Assembly (NCBI GenBank): GCA_026745465.1 | Contig: JACYXH010000473.1 | Coordinates: 8,456,859-8,520,858 of the forward strand | From: Lota lota | Taxonomy: Eukaryota; Chordata; Actinopteri; Gadiformes; Lotidae | Direction of reading: 5' to 3' | Length of the DNA stretch: 64,000 nt | In this document: in pieces, positions 29,339 through 39,260 of the stretch | Layout of the letters: each line of letters opens with the position of its first letter | Numbering within the stretch: the first letter of the stretch is position 1 | Program-made: the position numbers and the translations under genes | The notes under the pieces: model-generated | Databases searched by the model: none | Told to the model about the DNA's origin: nothing | Seen by the model: only the letters and a program-made list of their open reading frames with translations

Positions 29339-31756
29339 ATGGAGAAAGAAATTGCTGCCGTCGTTCTTTTCCTGAAGAGGCTCATCAAAAAGGGGGAAAA
29401 TATTGATTCTGCTCAAATTGAGAAGGTGGTCGAGAGGCTGGTGGTTGGACTGCGTGATAAATACAGAGGGCACTGGTACCCAGAGAACCTGTTACGCTGT
29501 CTGTTACGCTGACAGGACGAGAACCCAAATGCGGACACTACGAGGCGGAGATGTGATAGATTCCAAAAGATTTATTTTCCAAAAGAACAGGTTAGGGGTA
29601 GACAGGGAGAGAATAACGATATCTGTTTACTGGAACGAAGTAACTAACACGAGGTGGTTAAACAACGATCTGGCACCGGCTGCTAGGAAGACTGGTGATT
29701 AAGTAGAGTGCGGTGACTGTTTAATTGAAGGCTGGTGTGGAAAGCAGAGTGCACGAGGTGGAATGGCAGCCGGCGCGCCTAGGTGGTGGAAGAGGGTGTC
29801 ATGACAGAACCCCAATAAGGGCCAAGCACTCAGGTAATATTATTCGTGGCTAACATATAATGGCTATAATCTGGTGTGATTCTGTCGTAGCAAATTATAC
29901 AACTCGTGGCTGGGGTGATTTAAAAGGCTAAGACAAATGGATATTCGTAGTTGGTTTATTTCAAATGCTGCAGCACACAAAAGACGCAGTTTCAAAGGCA
30001 ACTCCACACTGGGCAGAGTTCTCGAGAAAAGGCGCGCCGAGCAAAGGAGGGAACCCCTTTTTGTAGAGTGGAGCAAACAACATGTAAAGATAACACTAGA
30101 TGACGCCATCATCCATAACTGGTTCAATGCACAGCTAAGGCCAGACCCCTGGTCGTAGCTCAACATATATGACGCCACCTCTTATTTATGGCGGGTACAA
30201 CGTACGGTCAGGGTAACGCATGATTTAAGGAGACACAATGTTTAGGAAGAGGAGCTTGCCCAGGACGTTCTCCCATGAGAACATAAACAATGTCTAGGGA
30301 GAGGAAAAACATGCAACTGTGGGGAGCTAGATAGTTAAAAAGATATATATATAGGCTACTATGGTGTGCCCATAACAACTTGAGCGCTTAAACCAACTAG
30401 TTTAAGCAAGCTAACTTGGGAATAGGGCCTGAAGTCATTTTCCCACCACAATGCTCAGCTCAAATGATGCTCAAAACACCACTGCAGTAATGTAGACTAC
30501 ATAACAACTCCTTTTTGCTTTTCTTTCTCTCTCTAGATGCATCAGAGTGAATCGGTCCCAGAGGCACGATCCAGTGTTACTGCGTGCCTGCCAGGAGAGT
30601 GAGGTTCAGTACTCTGACTTGGGCCTGCCCAGAGAGCTCACTTTGTGGGTGGATCCCGGAGAGGTGTGTTGTAGGTGAGTCTGTGGAGGGATTGGAGCAT
30701 TATTATTTTTATAACCTCTGCAATCGTTTCCTCTCAGTATTGCCAGTCTGGTCGGTTGATTCCATATCCACTAATTGAGAGTTCTTGCTATTTATCAAGC
30801 TACTGCACATGGGATTAGCTTGTAGTATTTTGTAGAACCCTACTTGCCAGATGTCTTTTCTTTTTTTAATCTGAATTGAAGCAGCTGCAATTAGCAGATA
30901 CTGTATTTTTTATTGTTATTATTGTTTTTGTTTGAGGAACAACAAATTTGTTATGAAATTATTTCTCAGCAATCATTTGACCGTCCAACTAAACAATTAT
31001 CCCAAAAAAGGACATTCTGCTGTAAAATACTGGATGTTGAAAGAACTACCGGTAAAAATATGAAAGAAAATGTATGTCCTCATTCCCTGTTGCCAAACAA
31101 TTCCTATATTCTCCGTCTTTGAGTTAAGCATTATTGACACATTTGGCCACCGATATTGGTTGCTCAATGGTTTGTTTTCCTCCTTAGGAATGGTGAGCAG
31201 AACCCCTATTTTTCAGTGGCCAGTTTCTCTAATGGGGAGGACGATGTCAAGGAGGATGCAAGGAAGGTGACCAGTGCTTTGGAGAGGGTGACGTCGGACT
31301 ACAACCCTGGCTCCGCCTCTGACTGTACACGCAGGGAGACCCCAAGCTCCGCCCCCCTTCCCGTACCCCCCGGCCGCACCGCACCTCAGGTGAAAGCTAC
31401 GGACACTTGTTTAGGGGAACATTTTACGCTTTTGTCCAAATGTGGCTGAGAACCGTCGAAGCATCAAATCAATATTGGACTACAAAACATCTGCGGCACG
31501 AGAGTTTATTAAGGACACATTTTGTTGATCTAATGTTGCTATTTATCTTTCACAGGCGATGAACCTAAATGCTCCGGCGTGGAACCCCAGGATGACGGTG
31601 GGTACGGGTCACCCCCCTACTCGGCCTCACTACGGTTTCCAACCCCACGGTGGATTCCATCAGCCCTTAAGGCACACCGTTTTGGTTCCACAGGTCTACA
31701 TAGCACGGCATGGATACTGGGGCGGCATGTACAACGTGGCACACTTTTACAACTAG
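29339..31756 (+). CDS. BTG3/BTG4-type anti-proliferative factor, exon 1 interrupted
   Basis: BTG/TOB proteins recruit the CCR4-NOT deadenylase and restrain proliferation. Exon 1 from ATG 29339 encodes [18 protein letters not shown] and HWYPEN, then turns into repeat sequence near 29,490, losing the last codons and donor. Exon 2, 30537-30674: [20 protein letters not shown] (BTG box). Exon 3, 31188-31389: NPYFSVASF and [13 protein letters not shown]. Exon 4, 31556-31756, ends AHFYN-stop. Phases of exons 2-4 agree. The KVTxALxKVTSDY stretch resembles BTG3 most, but BTG4 is possible. An intact box B and missing exon 1 end make function doubtful unless the transposon junction is an assembly fault. 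AATAAA lies at 31,846. Confidence 0.8.
29491..29815. mobile_element. Unclassified repeat replacing the end of BTG exon 1
   Basis: Starts at a duplicated CTGTTACGCTG (about 29,488-29,511), continues ACAGGACGAGAACCCAAATG and ends near GTGTCATGACAGAACCCC. It resembles a common fish interspersed repeat in style, but no family was assigned. No coding capacity is seen. Confidence 0.5.
29883..30450 (-). mobile_element. Solo LTR of the same ERV family, older copy
   Basis: Aligns along its whole length with the LTRs of the ERV at 12.3-23.3 kb, in the same orientation, but with scattered substitutions and small indels. Ends are TGTCGTAGC... and ...CCACCACA (plus-strand reading). Flanking bases GATTC and ATGCT do not match, so the target duplication is lost or the ends were rearranged. 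It lies in BTG intron 1. Confidence 0.9.
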
Positions 31757-31845
31757 GGATTTTCATTTATGTTTTTGTATATATTTAAGTATATCGTGAT
31801 TATTTAGTTTTTTTAAAGATACTATATTTACTTGTTTGTGTGTTG

Positions 31846-31851
31846 AATAAA
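31846..31851 (+). terminator. BTG gene polyadenylation signal
   Basis: AATAAA 90 bp after the BTG stop codon, followed by AT-rich sequence. Confidence 0.6.
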
Positions 31852-31967
31852 ACATTTTTACAGTTCAATCTGTAGTCCCAACTTTCATTCATTATGTGAG
31901 GAAACATATTTGATATGAAGGACAGAATAGTTGTGGCTTCCGTGGCAGAACCTTCTGCAGCCTACCT

Positions 31968-32486
31968 GTAGGCAGGTGTACCACCAGGTACCTGTACCTG
32001 TAGGTAGGTGTACCACCAGGTACGTGTACCTGTAGGCAGGTGTACCACCAGGTACCTGTACCTGTAGGCAGGTGTACCACCAGGTACCTGTACCTGTAGG
32101 CAGGTGTACCACCAGGTACCTGTACCTGTAGGCAGGTGTACCACCAGGTACCTGTACCTGTAGGCAGGTGTACCACCAGGTACCTGTACCTGTAGGCAGG
32201 TGTACCACCAGGTACCTGTACCTGTAGGCAGGTGTACCACCAGGTACCTGTACATGTAGGCAGGTGTACCACCAGGTACCTGTACCTGTAGGCAGGTGTA
32301 CCACCAGGTACCTGTACCTGTAGGCAGGTGTACCACCAGGTACCTGTACCTGTAGGCAGGTGTACCACCAGGTACCTGTACCTGTAGGTAGGTGTACCAC
32401 CAGGTACCTGTACCTGTAGGCAGGTGTACCACCAGGTACCTGTACCTGTAGTCAGGTGTACCACCAGGTACCTGTACCTGTAGGCA
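31968..32486. repeat. 32-bp minisatellite, 16 copies
   Basis: GGTGTACCACCAGGTACCTG with TACCTGTAGGCA repeats every 32 bp. As 32 is not a multiple of three, a stop-free unit opens overlapping spurious frames in all three minus-strand phases. Copies are nearly identical. Confidence 0.95.
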
Positions 32487-32995
32487 TTTGAGATGTTTCT
32501 CAGGTACACACTGAAAACGGCAGTACAAGCACCACACCAAGAATCATGTTTTCCTCACTTTCAAGTGTTTTTCTACAACATAGATACCCTTGCATTGCCG
32601 TAAGGAGTTCAGTGTACCACGAAATGACCATGTTATACTGTGCATGTGATAATAAAATGGACCGAATAGACCATGTGCAGCTAAATAATTGTGTAGTAGC
32701 AAAATCTAACAGCCAGAAGTGTTTCTTTGAAAATAAAAGGTGCCCTGTAGGAATCTCTAGGAGCGCCTATCAATAGAGTCCTCTGCGTTTATTTTTTAAT
32801 TTTTTTTATGAAATACATTATGCCCCGGTTTGTCTTAACGACAATGTTATTGTTTCAGTTTGTAGTTTCATTATTTTCAATTTGAGCCATTTAATTCATT
32901 GTATTCTTATTCTTTCTGCGTTATCCATTTAATTAGTTTACCTGTGAATACCTTGAGTGACTGCTTGCAGTCCTAGTTCTATTATATTGCATTAA

Positions 32996-33105
32996 ATAAT
33001 ATTATATATATTATATTATATTATATTACATTATATTATATTGTATTATATTATATTATGTTATATTGTATTATCTTATATTACGTTATATTGTATTATA
33101 TTATG
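32996..33105. repeat. AT-rich (TATTA)n tract
   Basis: Imperfect TTATA/TATTA runs. The rest of 32,490-33,290 shows no gene. Confidence 0.85.
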
Positions 33106-33297
33106 TACCCTTCCACTGATTCACTGGTTCACCGGTTCATTGGTTGAATTGGTTTATTCACAAGTCACTACTGACTAGGTTTTACAACTGGTGAAAGTTC
33201 ACAGAATGAACTTGAATGGCAGCTGCCACCACTAAAGAATTCACCAAATCCCCCTCAGCTGATTCTGCATAGCGTTTAAAATCATCCTTCCGCTATA

Positions 33298-33299
33298 TC

Positions 33300-33336
<37 letters not shown>

Positions 33337-33373
33337 ATATATATATATACCTCTATCTATATCTATAACTATA

Positions 33374-33404
<31 letters not shown>

Positions 33405-33441
33405 ATATATCTACCTCTATCTATATCTATAACTATATCTA

Positions 33442-33491
<50 letters not shown>

Positions 33492-33492
33492 G

Positions 33493-33563
<71 letters not shown>

Positions 33564-33586
33564 CTATCTATATCTATAACTATATC

Positions 33587-33623
<37 letters not shown>

Positions 33624-33664
33624 ATATATATATATATACCTCTATCTATATCTATAACTATATC

Positions 33665-33746
<82 letters not shown>

Positions 33747-33773
33747 ACCTCTGTCTATATCTATAACTATATC

Positions 33774-33850
<77 letters not shown>

Positions 33851-33926
33851 ATATATATATATATATCTACCTCTATCTATATCTATAACTATATCTCTAT
33901 CTATCTATCTATCTATCTATCTATGG
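33298..33926. repeat. (CTAT)n / (TA)n compound microsatellite
   Basis: About 630 bp of tetranucleotide CTAT blocks separated by TA runs and by CTCTATCTATATCTATAACT, itself repeated about six times, so there is a higher-order unit of roughly 100-150 bp. Confidence 0.95.
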
Positions 33927-33963
33927 ATAGATGGGAAAGTGAACCTGATGGCACATAGGTTTA

Positions 33964-34010
33964 ATTAGAGGCCATAAGGCACATTATTGATGTGCCTTAT
34001 GGCCTCTAAT
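33964..34010. repeat. Perfect inverted repeat, 21-bp arms, 5-bp loop
   Basis: Arms 33964-33984 and 33990-34010 (ATTAGAGGCCATAAGGCACA... and its complement) around TATTG. Non-coding. Confidence 0.9.
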
Positions 34011-34198
34011 GAAAAGGATGCCTAAAGTTCCTCATTCTCATATTAATCTTAATCTAGTCATACATCAAATTGCTGTATATGAATTTATGAACCCAATAAA
34101 ATGAACAAATACATACAAATTGTAGGCCCTACCTTATATTCATTCAAGTTATCAGCGCCCAAATACATTACCCCAACGTATAAAAACAAAACAATATT

Positions 34199-34379
34199 GT
34201 GGGAGTGTGTGTGGATGATGGCTGGTTGAAGCAGCCTCACCTGGCCCGAGTCAGACTGATTGGAGTCTGGAGCTGGGTGAGGCTGCACACCTGTTGCACA
34301 TTGAGCAATCAGTGTGCACAGGTTAAACCAGCCATCACCACACACACTCAGAGAGAGATCTCCTACATGGCAGCACCAT
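34199..34379 (+). repeat. Dispersed ~180-bp repeat, copy B
   Basis: Reverse complement of the sequence at 81-255, sharing for example GCAGCCTCACCTGGCCCGAG and CAATCAGTGTGCACAGGTTA. Similar inverted ends. Not recognised as a known family. Confidence 0.6.
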
Positions 34380-34596
34380 CTGTTTGTGTCATCATACTCA
34401 ACCTTGGCAATAAACCGGTTTAACATCACCCCCCTGTGTCCTTCGTTTGGAGGAGCCCGAGGAAAGTCACCTAGGTGGCGTGTAGTAGGGGACATTGCTA
34501 CAAATATTTTACTTCAATGGATATATTTAATTTAACAAAGAAATGGCAGGTTGGTCAATTCTAATAACAATGTCACAACTGACGTCAACGGAAACA

Positions 34597-34815
34597 TTAA
34601 GATAAACATTAAGATAAACATTAAGAGAAACATTAAGATAAACATTAACATAAACACTAAGAGAAACATTAAGAGAAACATTAACATAAACACTAAGAGA
34701 AACATTAAGATAAACATTAAGAGAAACACTAAGATAAACATTAACATAAACATTAAGAGAAACATTAAGAGAAACATTAACATAAACATTAACATAAACA
34801 CTAAGATAAACATTA
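34597..34815. repeat. 12-bp minisatellite (AACATTAAGAKA)n
   Basis: About 18 copies of AACATTAAGATA and variants (AGAGA, ACATA). The 12-bp period keeps frames open on both strands, giving low-complexity peptides with no support as genes. Confidence 0.95.
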
Positions 34816-34819
34816 ACCC

Positions 34820-35635
34820 CGCTAGTCTAGCCCTGAATAGTGTACCTGTCTCAGCTTTCTACCGGTTGCTCAGCGTGTGCTAACACTGTAGCAGTTTGGG
34901 TTAATGAAGCAGTAGGTGTTCATTCTTGTCTTAACAGTTCTTGCTTGTACTACACCACACTGTTAGACGCCCATATCAGACCTATTTATTGACTCCGCCC
35001 ACTCCTAGCTCTACACTAACCAACTGCTACACGCTGACCACAAGCAACCAGCTAACCTTTCCCTAAACTTAACCATCTCTAACCTTATAGGGCTCATACA
35101 TCAGAACACATCATGGGATTTTTAGTTGGCGGTACTCTTGTCACTTTGTGTTCCGATGACCAAAACACCCTTACCACCAATAACATTCCTGTGCTCCTAA
35201 ACGAAGGCGGTCATGGCGATGTGACGTCACGATGTACAGGTCCTATAGCGAGACGTCACGGGTGAAGGTCTATAGTTTCACCACAGAGTACAGCGTGACA
35301 GAGGTCAGGGTTCATGGTATGGACGGTGTCAGGGTTACGTGAGGAAGACGACGGGGAGAGATTAGGGTGCTTGTTGTGTGATGAAACTTCCTCCATGGGT
35401 GGTTGTGACATCACACCCAGTAGCAGAGCAGACATAATGACGTGAGAATCTGCTTCCTCTTTTCGCACTGACACTTTCTCACTCCGTATCACTCTCTGTC
35501 TTCCCTCGCTCACTCAGCATCACTTTCCTCACTCCTCCTCTCTCACCGTGTATCACTCTCTCAGACTCTGTATCACTCTGTCTTCCCTCTCTCACTCTGT
35601 ATCACACTCTGTCTTCACTCTTTAACATATTACAT
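34820..35635. other. Stretch without a recognised gene
   Basis: A short minus frame at 35,256-35,513 has no homologue I know and overlaps TCACTCTGTATCACTCTCT-type low-complexity sequence at 35,470-35,620. Nothing else is seen. Confidence 0.4.
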
Positions 35636-35639
35636 TAAT

Positions 35640-36075
35640 TTAACTTCCCATCTTACTCCGTACATTCACTTAACTTCCCATCTTACTCCGTACATTCACT
35701 TAACTTCCCATCTTACTCCGTACATTCACTTAACTTTCCATCATACTCTTTACATTCACTTAACTTCCCATCGTACTCTTTACATTCACTTAACTTCCCA
35801 TAGTACTCCGTACATTCACTTAACTTCCCATAGTACTCTTTACATTCACTTAACTTCCCATCATACTCTTTACATTCACTTAACTTCCCATTGTACTCTT
35901 TACATTCACTTAACTTCCCATTGTACTCTTTACATTCACTTAACTTCCCATCATACTCTTTACATTCACTTAACTTCCCATTTTACTCTTTACATTCACT
36001 TAACTTCCCATCGTACTCCGTACATTCACCTAACTTCCCATTTTACTCTGTACATTCACTTAACTTCACATCGTA
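35640..36075. repeat. 30-bp minisatellite, about 14 copies
   Basis: TACATTCACTTAACTTCCCA with TCTTACTCCG repeats every 30 bp, with CCG/CTT and CATC/ATTG variants. Confidence 0.95.
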
Positions 36076-36269
36076 CGTGATCTTTTACTGTACTGTATCC
36101 CCCTCTTATATAGGGAAGATAAGCAGGCGTATTTTCAGTTTAATTATTATGTTTTGTACAGTGGTCAGCAAGTTATTTGGTTAGACTAGTTAAAAGTTGC
36201 CCATACGAAGGCTCTGATTGGTCAACCCATCATCTTCAACCAGATCCTGGGAGAGCTACGACAAGACAT

Positions 36270-36270
<1 letters not shown>

Positions 36271-36307
<37 letters not shown>
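36271..36307. repeat. (GA)n microsatellite
   Basis: About 18 AG dinucleotides. Confidence 0.9.
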
Positions 36308-36310
<3 letters not shown>

Positions 36311-36400
36311 ATATTTGACTGTATTATAGTTTAATTATATTCTCCTCTACTAACCTTTCCTCCTGTCCTCTCTCCTCTGCTCTTGTCTCGTAAGGTAAAG

Positions 36401-37523
36401 GAGAGATGAATTGTCTCTCATCCGGAACTCTATCCTAGAGTGCCAGGTGTGTGGTAAGTAATGGCTTTGATTATCTTATCTTATCTTAACTTATCTTGGC
36501 CTGTCAAACAATTGACGTTGAAGTTTCAGGTCATTACTGAAACTGTCTGTTTGTCTGTCCACCTGCCCATCTGTCTCCCTGTCCCTCTGTCTGTCTGTCT
36601 GTCTGTCTACCTGTTTCCCTGTCTGTCTGTCTGTCTGTCCCTATGTATGTCCCTCTGTCTGTCTCCCCGTCTGTCCACCTGTCCCACTGTCCCACTGTCT
36701 GTCTGTCTACCTATCTCCCTGCCTGTCCACCTGTCCCTCTGTCTGTCTACCTGTCTGTCTCTCTGTCTGTCCACCTGTCCCTCTGTCTGTCTCCCTGTCT
36801 GTCTACCTGTCTCCCGGCCTGTCTACCTGTCTGTCTCCCTGGACCTGTGTGTGTGCAGGGTTCCAGGAGCCGTGGTCGTGGTGTTCCCCTAGCCCCTGCT
36901 ATAAGGGCGTGTCCTGCATGGAGGCCTTTGAGTTCCCAGGGTACCGCTGTGGCTCCTGCCCGCCAGGAACCACCGGCAACGGGACCCACTGCAAAGACGT
37001 GGACGAGGCGGGGGCACAGTAGACACACAGTAGAGACACACAGTAGAGACACACACAGCAGACACACGGTAGAGACACACAGTAAAGACACACACACAGT
37101 AATGGATTGATGAGGGTGTGAATAAAGTATGTGTGTTGTGTATTTTTTATGTGTGTATATAATGTATTTGATGTATGATGTATAATGGTTTAATTTATGT
37201 ATGATATATGTTCCAGTGTGGGGTACCCCTGCTTCTCGTGTGTGTGTATGGTAATGTGTATGTAGGTACACGTGTACATGTATATAGAGTATATAAAGTA
37301 TATTCTATGATGTCCAGTGCGGGGCGTGGCCCTGCTTCTCCCCTGGCTCCTGTGTCAACACCGCAGGGGGCTTCACCTGCCGGCCCTGTCCCGCAGGCTT
37401 CTGGGGTCCCCCGCTATCCGGGTCGGGCCTGGAGTACGCCAAGAGCCACAAGCAGGTACACACACTCACCCACAGGCAAAAAATGTATAACTGAATGAAG
37501 TTTATTTTGAACTGCCTCCCGAG

Positions 37524-37599
<76 letters not shown>

Positions 37600-38084
37600 G
37601 GGGAGACAGGGGAGAGAGGAGGGGGGAGAGAGAGGAGAGATGATCAAGGGGTGTGTCTTTACCCCCCTATGGTGTGTGTGTGTGTCTATACGTGTGTGTG
37701 CAGGCATTCCAAACGTCCTGGATAACTGTCCCCGGGTCCCCAACCCCATGCAGACGGACCGGGACCGGGACGGAGTGGGGGACGCCTGCGACAGCTGTCC
37801 TGAACTCCCCTCCTTAACACCCTACCCTGGTACACACACAGTCACACATGCACCCACACACAGTCACACACGCACGCACACACATACACACACACACGCA
37901 CACTTATACAGTAGTTCACAAACATGAATACATAGCATGTATATTTATTTAAATGTATATTTATAATCAGGGTACTTCCATTTTCTTGTGTCAAAACATA
38001 TTTTTGAATAAAGTTTCCTGATTACAGATGAATGAAGACAATGACCAGGTTGGAGACGTGTGTGACACCAACCAGGGCACGGAG
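36401..38084 (+). CDS. Thrombospondin subgroup B (THBS3/THBS4/COMP-type), partial
   Basis: Secreted pentameric calcium-binding matrix protein. Exons: 36401-36453 (end of the coiled-coil assembly segment, [12 protein letters not shown]); 36859-37007 (EGF-like; [30 protein letters not shown]); 37318-37455 (EGF-like; [26 protein letters not shown]); 37704-~37829 (type 3 repeat; [20 protein letters not shown]); 38028-38084 ([14 protein letters not shown]). The first three join in phase. The fourth needs an extra base, so at least one EGF exon is absent between 37,456 and 37,703. The donor after 37007 reads GAG|GC rather than GT. N-terminal exons, most type 3 repeats and the C-terminal lectin-like domain are missing. 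THBS3, THBS4 and COMP cannot be separated here. Confidence 0.75.
36545..36845. repeat. (CTGT/CCTGTCTGT)n low-complexity tract
   Basis: Degenerate CTGTCTGTCCCTCTGTCTGT sequence filling the intron between the first two thrombospondin exons. Confidence 0.9.
37203..37245 (+). repeat. Partial duplicate of a thrombospondin 3' splice site and exon start
   Basis: ATGTTCCAGTGTGGGGTACC then CCTGCTTCTC closely matches ATGTCCAGTGCGGGGCGTGG then CCCTGCTTCTC at 37,309-37,342, the true acceptor and first codons of an EGF exon. The upstream copy runs into TG repeats and has no full exon. Confidence 0.7.
37527..37596. repeat. (CT)n microsatellite
   Basis: About 35 TC dinucleotides in a thrombospondin intron. 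Confidence 0.95.
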
Positions 38085-38085
38085 G

Positions 38086-38086
38086 T

Positions 38087-38123
<37 letters not shown>
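38086..38123. repeat. (CA)n microsatellite
   Basis: About 18 CA dinucleotides immediately after the last recognised thrombospondin exon. A second CA-rich tract lies at 37,830-37,905. Confidence 0.95.
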
Positions 38124-38125
<2 letters not shown>

Positions 38126-38212
38126 ACAGATACATACACACATACAGAGTTACACATACAGACACATGTTCACTCAGATCAACCACAGGTATGCTAGAGC
38201 GTACAACAGTAG

Positions 38213-38300
38213 GCAGCCTTGAGCAAGACGCCCTAACCCACCTGCTCCTTAATGATATGTATCTGGATGTCCTGTAAGACGCTTTGGATCAAAGGGACTC
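38213..38300 (+). mobile_element. SINE-like 3' fragment
   Basis: Contains CCTTGAGCAAGACGCCCTAA, CCTGCTCCTTAATGATATGT and GTAAGACGCTTTGGATCAAA, the order of the conserved fish repeat whose tail reads GTAAGTCGCTTTGGATAAAA. Shares its middle with the 45-bp array at 9.1-10.1 kb. Confidence 0.65.
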
Positions 38301-38319
38301 AATCAGAAAGAGCTAATCT

Positions 38320-38668
38320 ATTATAGTCTATCATAATCTAATCGAATATAGTCTATTACAGTCTAACATGATCTAATCTAATATAGTCTATCATAATCTA
38401 ATCTAATATAGTCTATTACAGTCTAACATGATCTAATCTAATATAGTCTATCATAATCTAATCTAATATAGTCTATTACAGTCTAACATGATCTAATCTA
38501 ATATAGTCTATCATAATCTAATCTAATATAGTATATTACAGTCTAACATGATCTAATCTAATATAGTCTATCATAATCTAATCTAATATAGTCTATTACA
38601 GTCTAACATGATCTAATCTAATATAGTCTATCATAATCTAATCTAATATAGTATATTAGTCTAACATG
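38320..38668. repeat. 60-bp minisatellite, about six copies
   Basis: AGTCTATTACAGTCTAACAT with GATCTAATCTAATATAGTCT and ATCATAATCTAATCTAATAT, exact 60-bp period and almost no variation. Confidence 0.95.
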
Positions 38669-38714
38669 TTGAATGCTTCATCCATGGGTAAATCCCACTC
38701 ATTTTGTTTTACAG

Positions 38715-38839
38715 GATTCCACAGTTCTGTCCACCTGAACGTTGCCATGGTGAAGGGCGTGTTGTTGGCTGTTTTATTTCTCCTCCTAGCTGGGTTTGTC
38801 TTCGCTGAATGGTACTCAAAGAAAAACAACAAAATCTAA
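38715..38839 (+). CDS. Orphan terminal exon of a type I membrane protein (or 30-aa small protein)
   Basis: Preceded by a TTTTACAG acceptor. The frame includes FHSSVHLNVA, then MVKGVLLAVLFLLLAGFVFA (a clear membrane helix) and a short basic tail EWYSKKNNKI ending in TAA. It could be the last exon of a single-pass protein or, from the ATG at 38,747, a 30-residue membrane peptide. It does not match a thrombospondin end, which has no membrane anchor. No other exon of its gene is recognised in the window. Confidence 0.5.
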
Positions 38840-39180
38840 ACAGATTGTTTGTCTACACAAGACATTGAAGATGAACTAAAACACATATTTTCATATGTTA
38901 AGTTTAAAGTAATAATCTCTACGTTTTTAATGTAAATCAATGTCTATTAAAATTCAATTTATCTTAGAATCATTCGTTGTCATATTTGTTGAAATTCAAT
39001 GTTCATATTTTGGCTAACATGATCTTCTATAATTGTAAGTGAGAGAAGATAGGTTTAGGAACCAGACAGAATAGTTAAATACAACGAGTCTTGAATGACA
39101 TTTAGTTTTTGTATAGCACAAAAACCTATCAACAATTCTGTTTTCCAAAGACATTGCAGCAGTTATAACATAGCAGCTGT

Positions 39181-39181
<1 letters not shown>

Positions 39182-39258
<77 letters not shown>
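39182..39258. repeat. (CA)n microsatellite
   Basis: About 38 CA dinucleotides. Confidence 0.95.

Positions 39259-39259
<1 letters not shown>

Positions 39260-39260
<1 letters not shown>

Noticed and set aside
31885-32540. Three overlapping minus-strand frames of 171-205 codons with YRYLVVHLP-type repeats
   Set aside because: They come from a 32-bp minisatellite with no stop in the unit; a period not divisible by three opens all frames equally, which is not coding behaviour.
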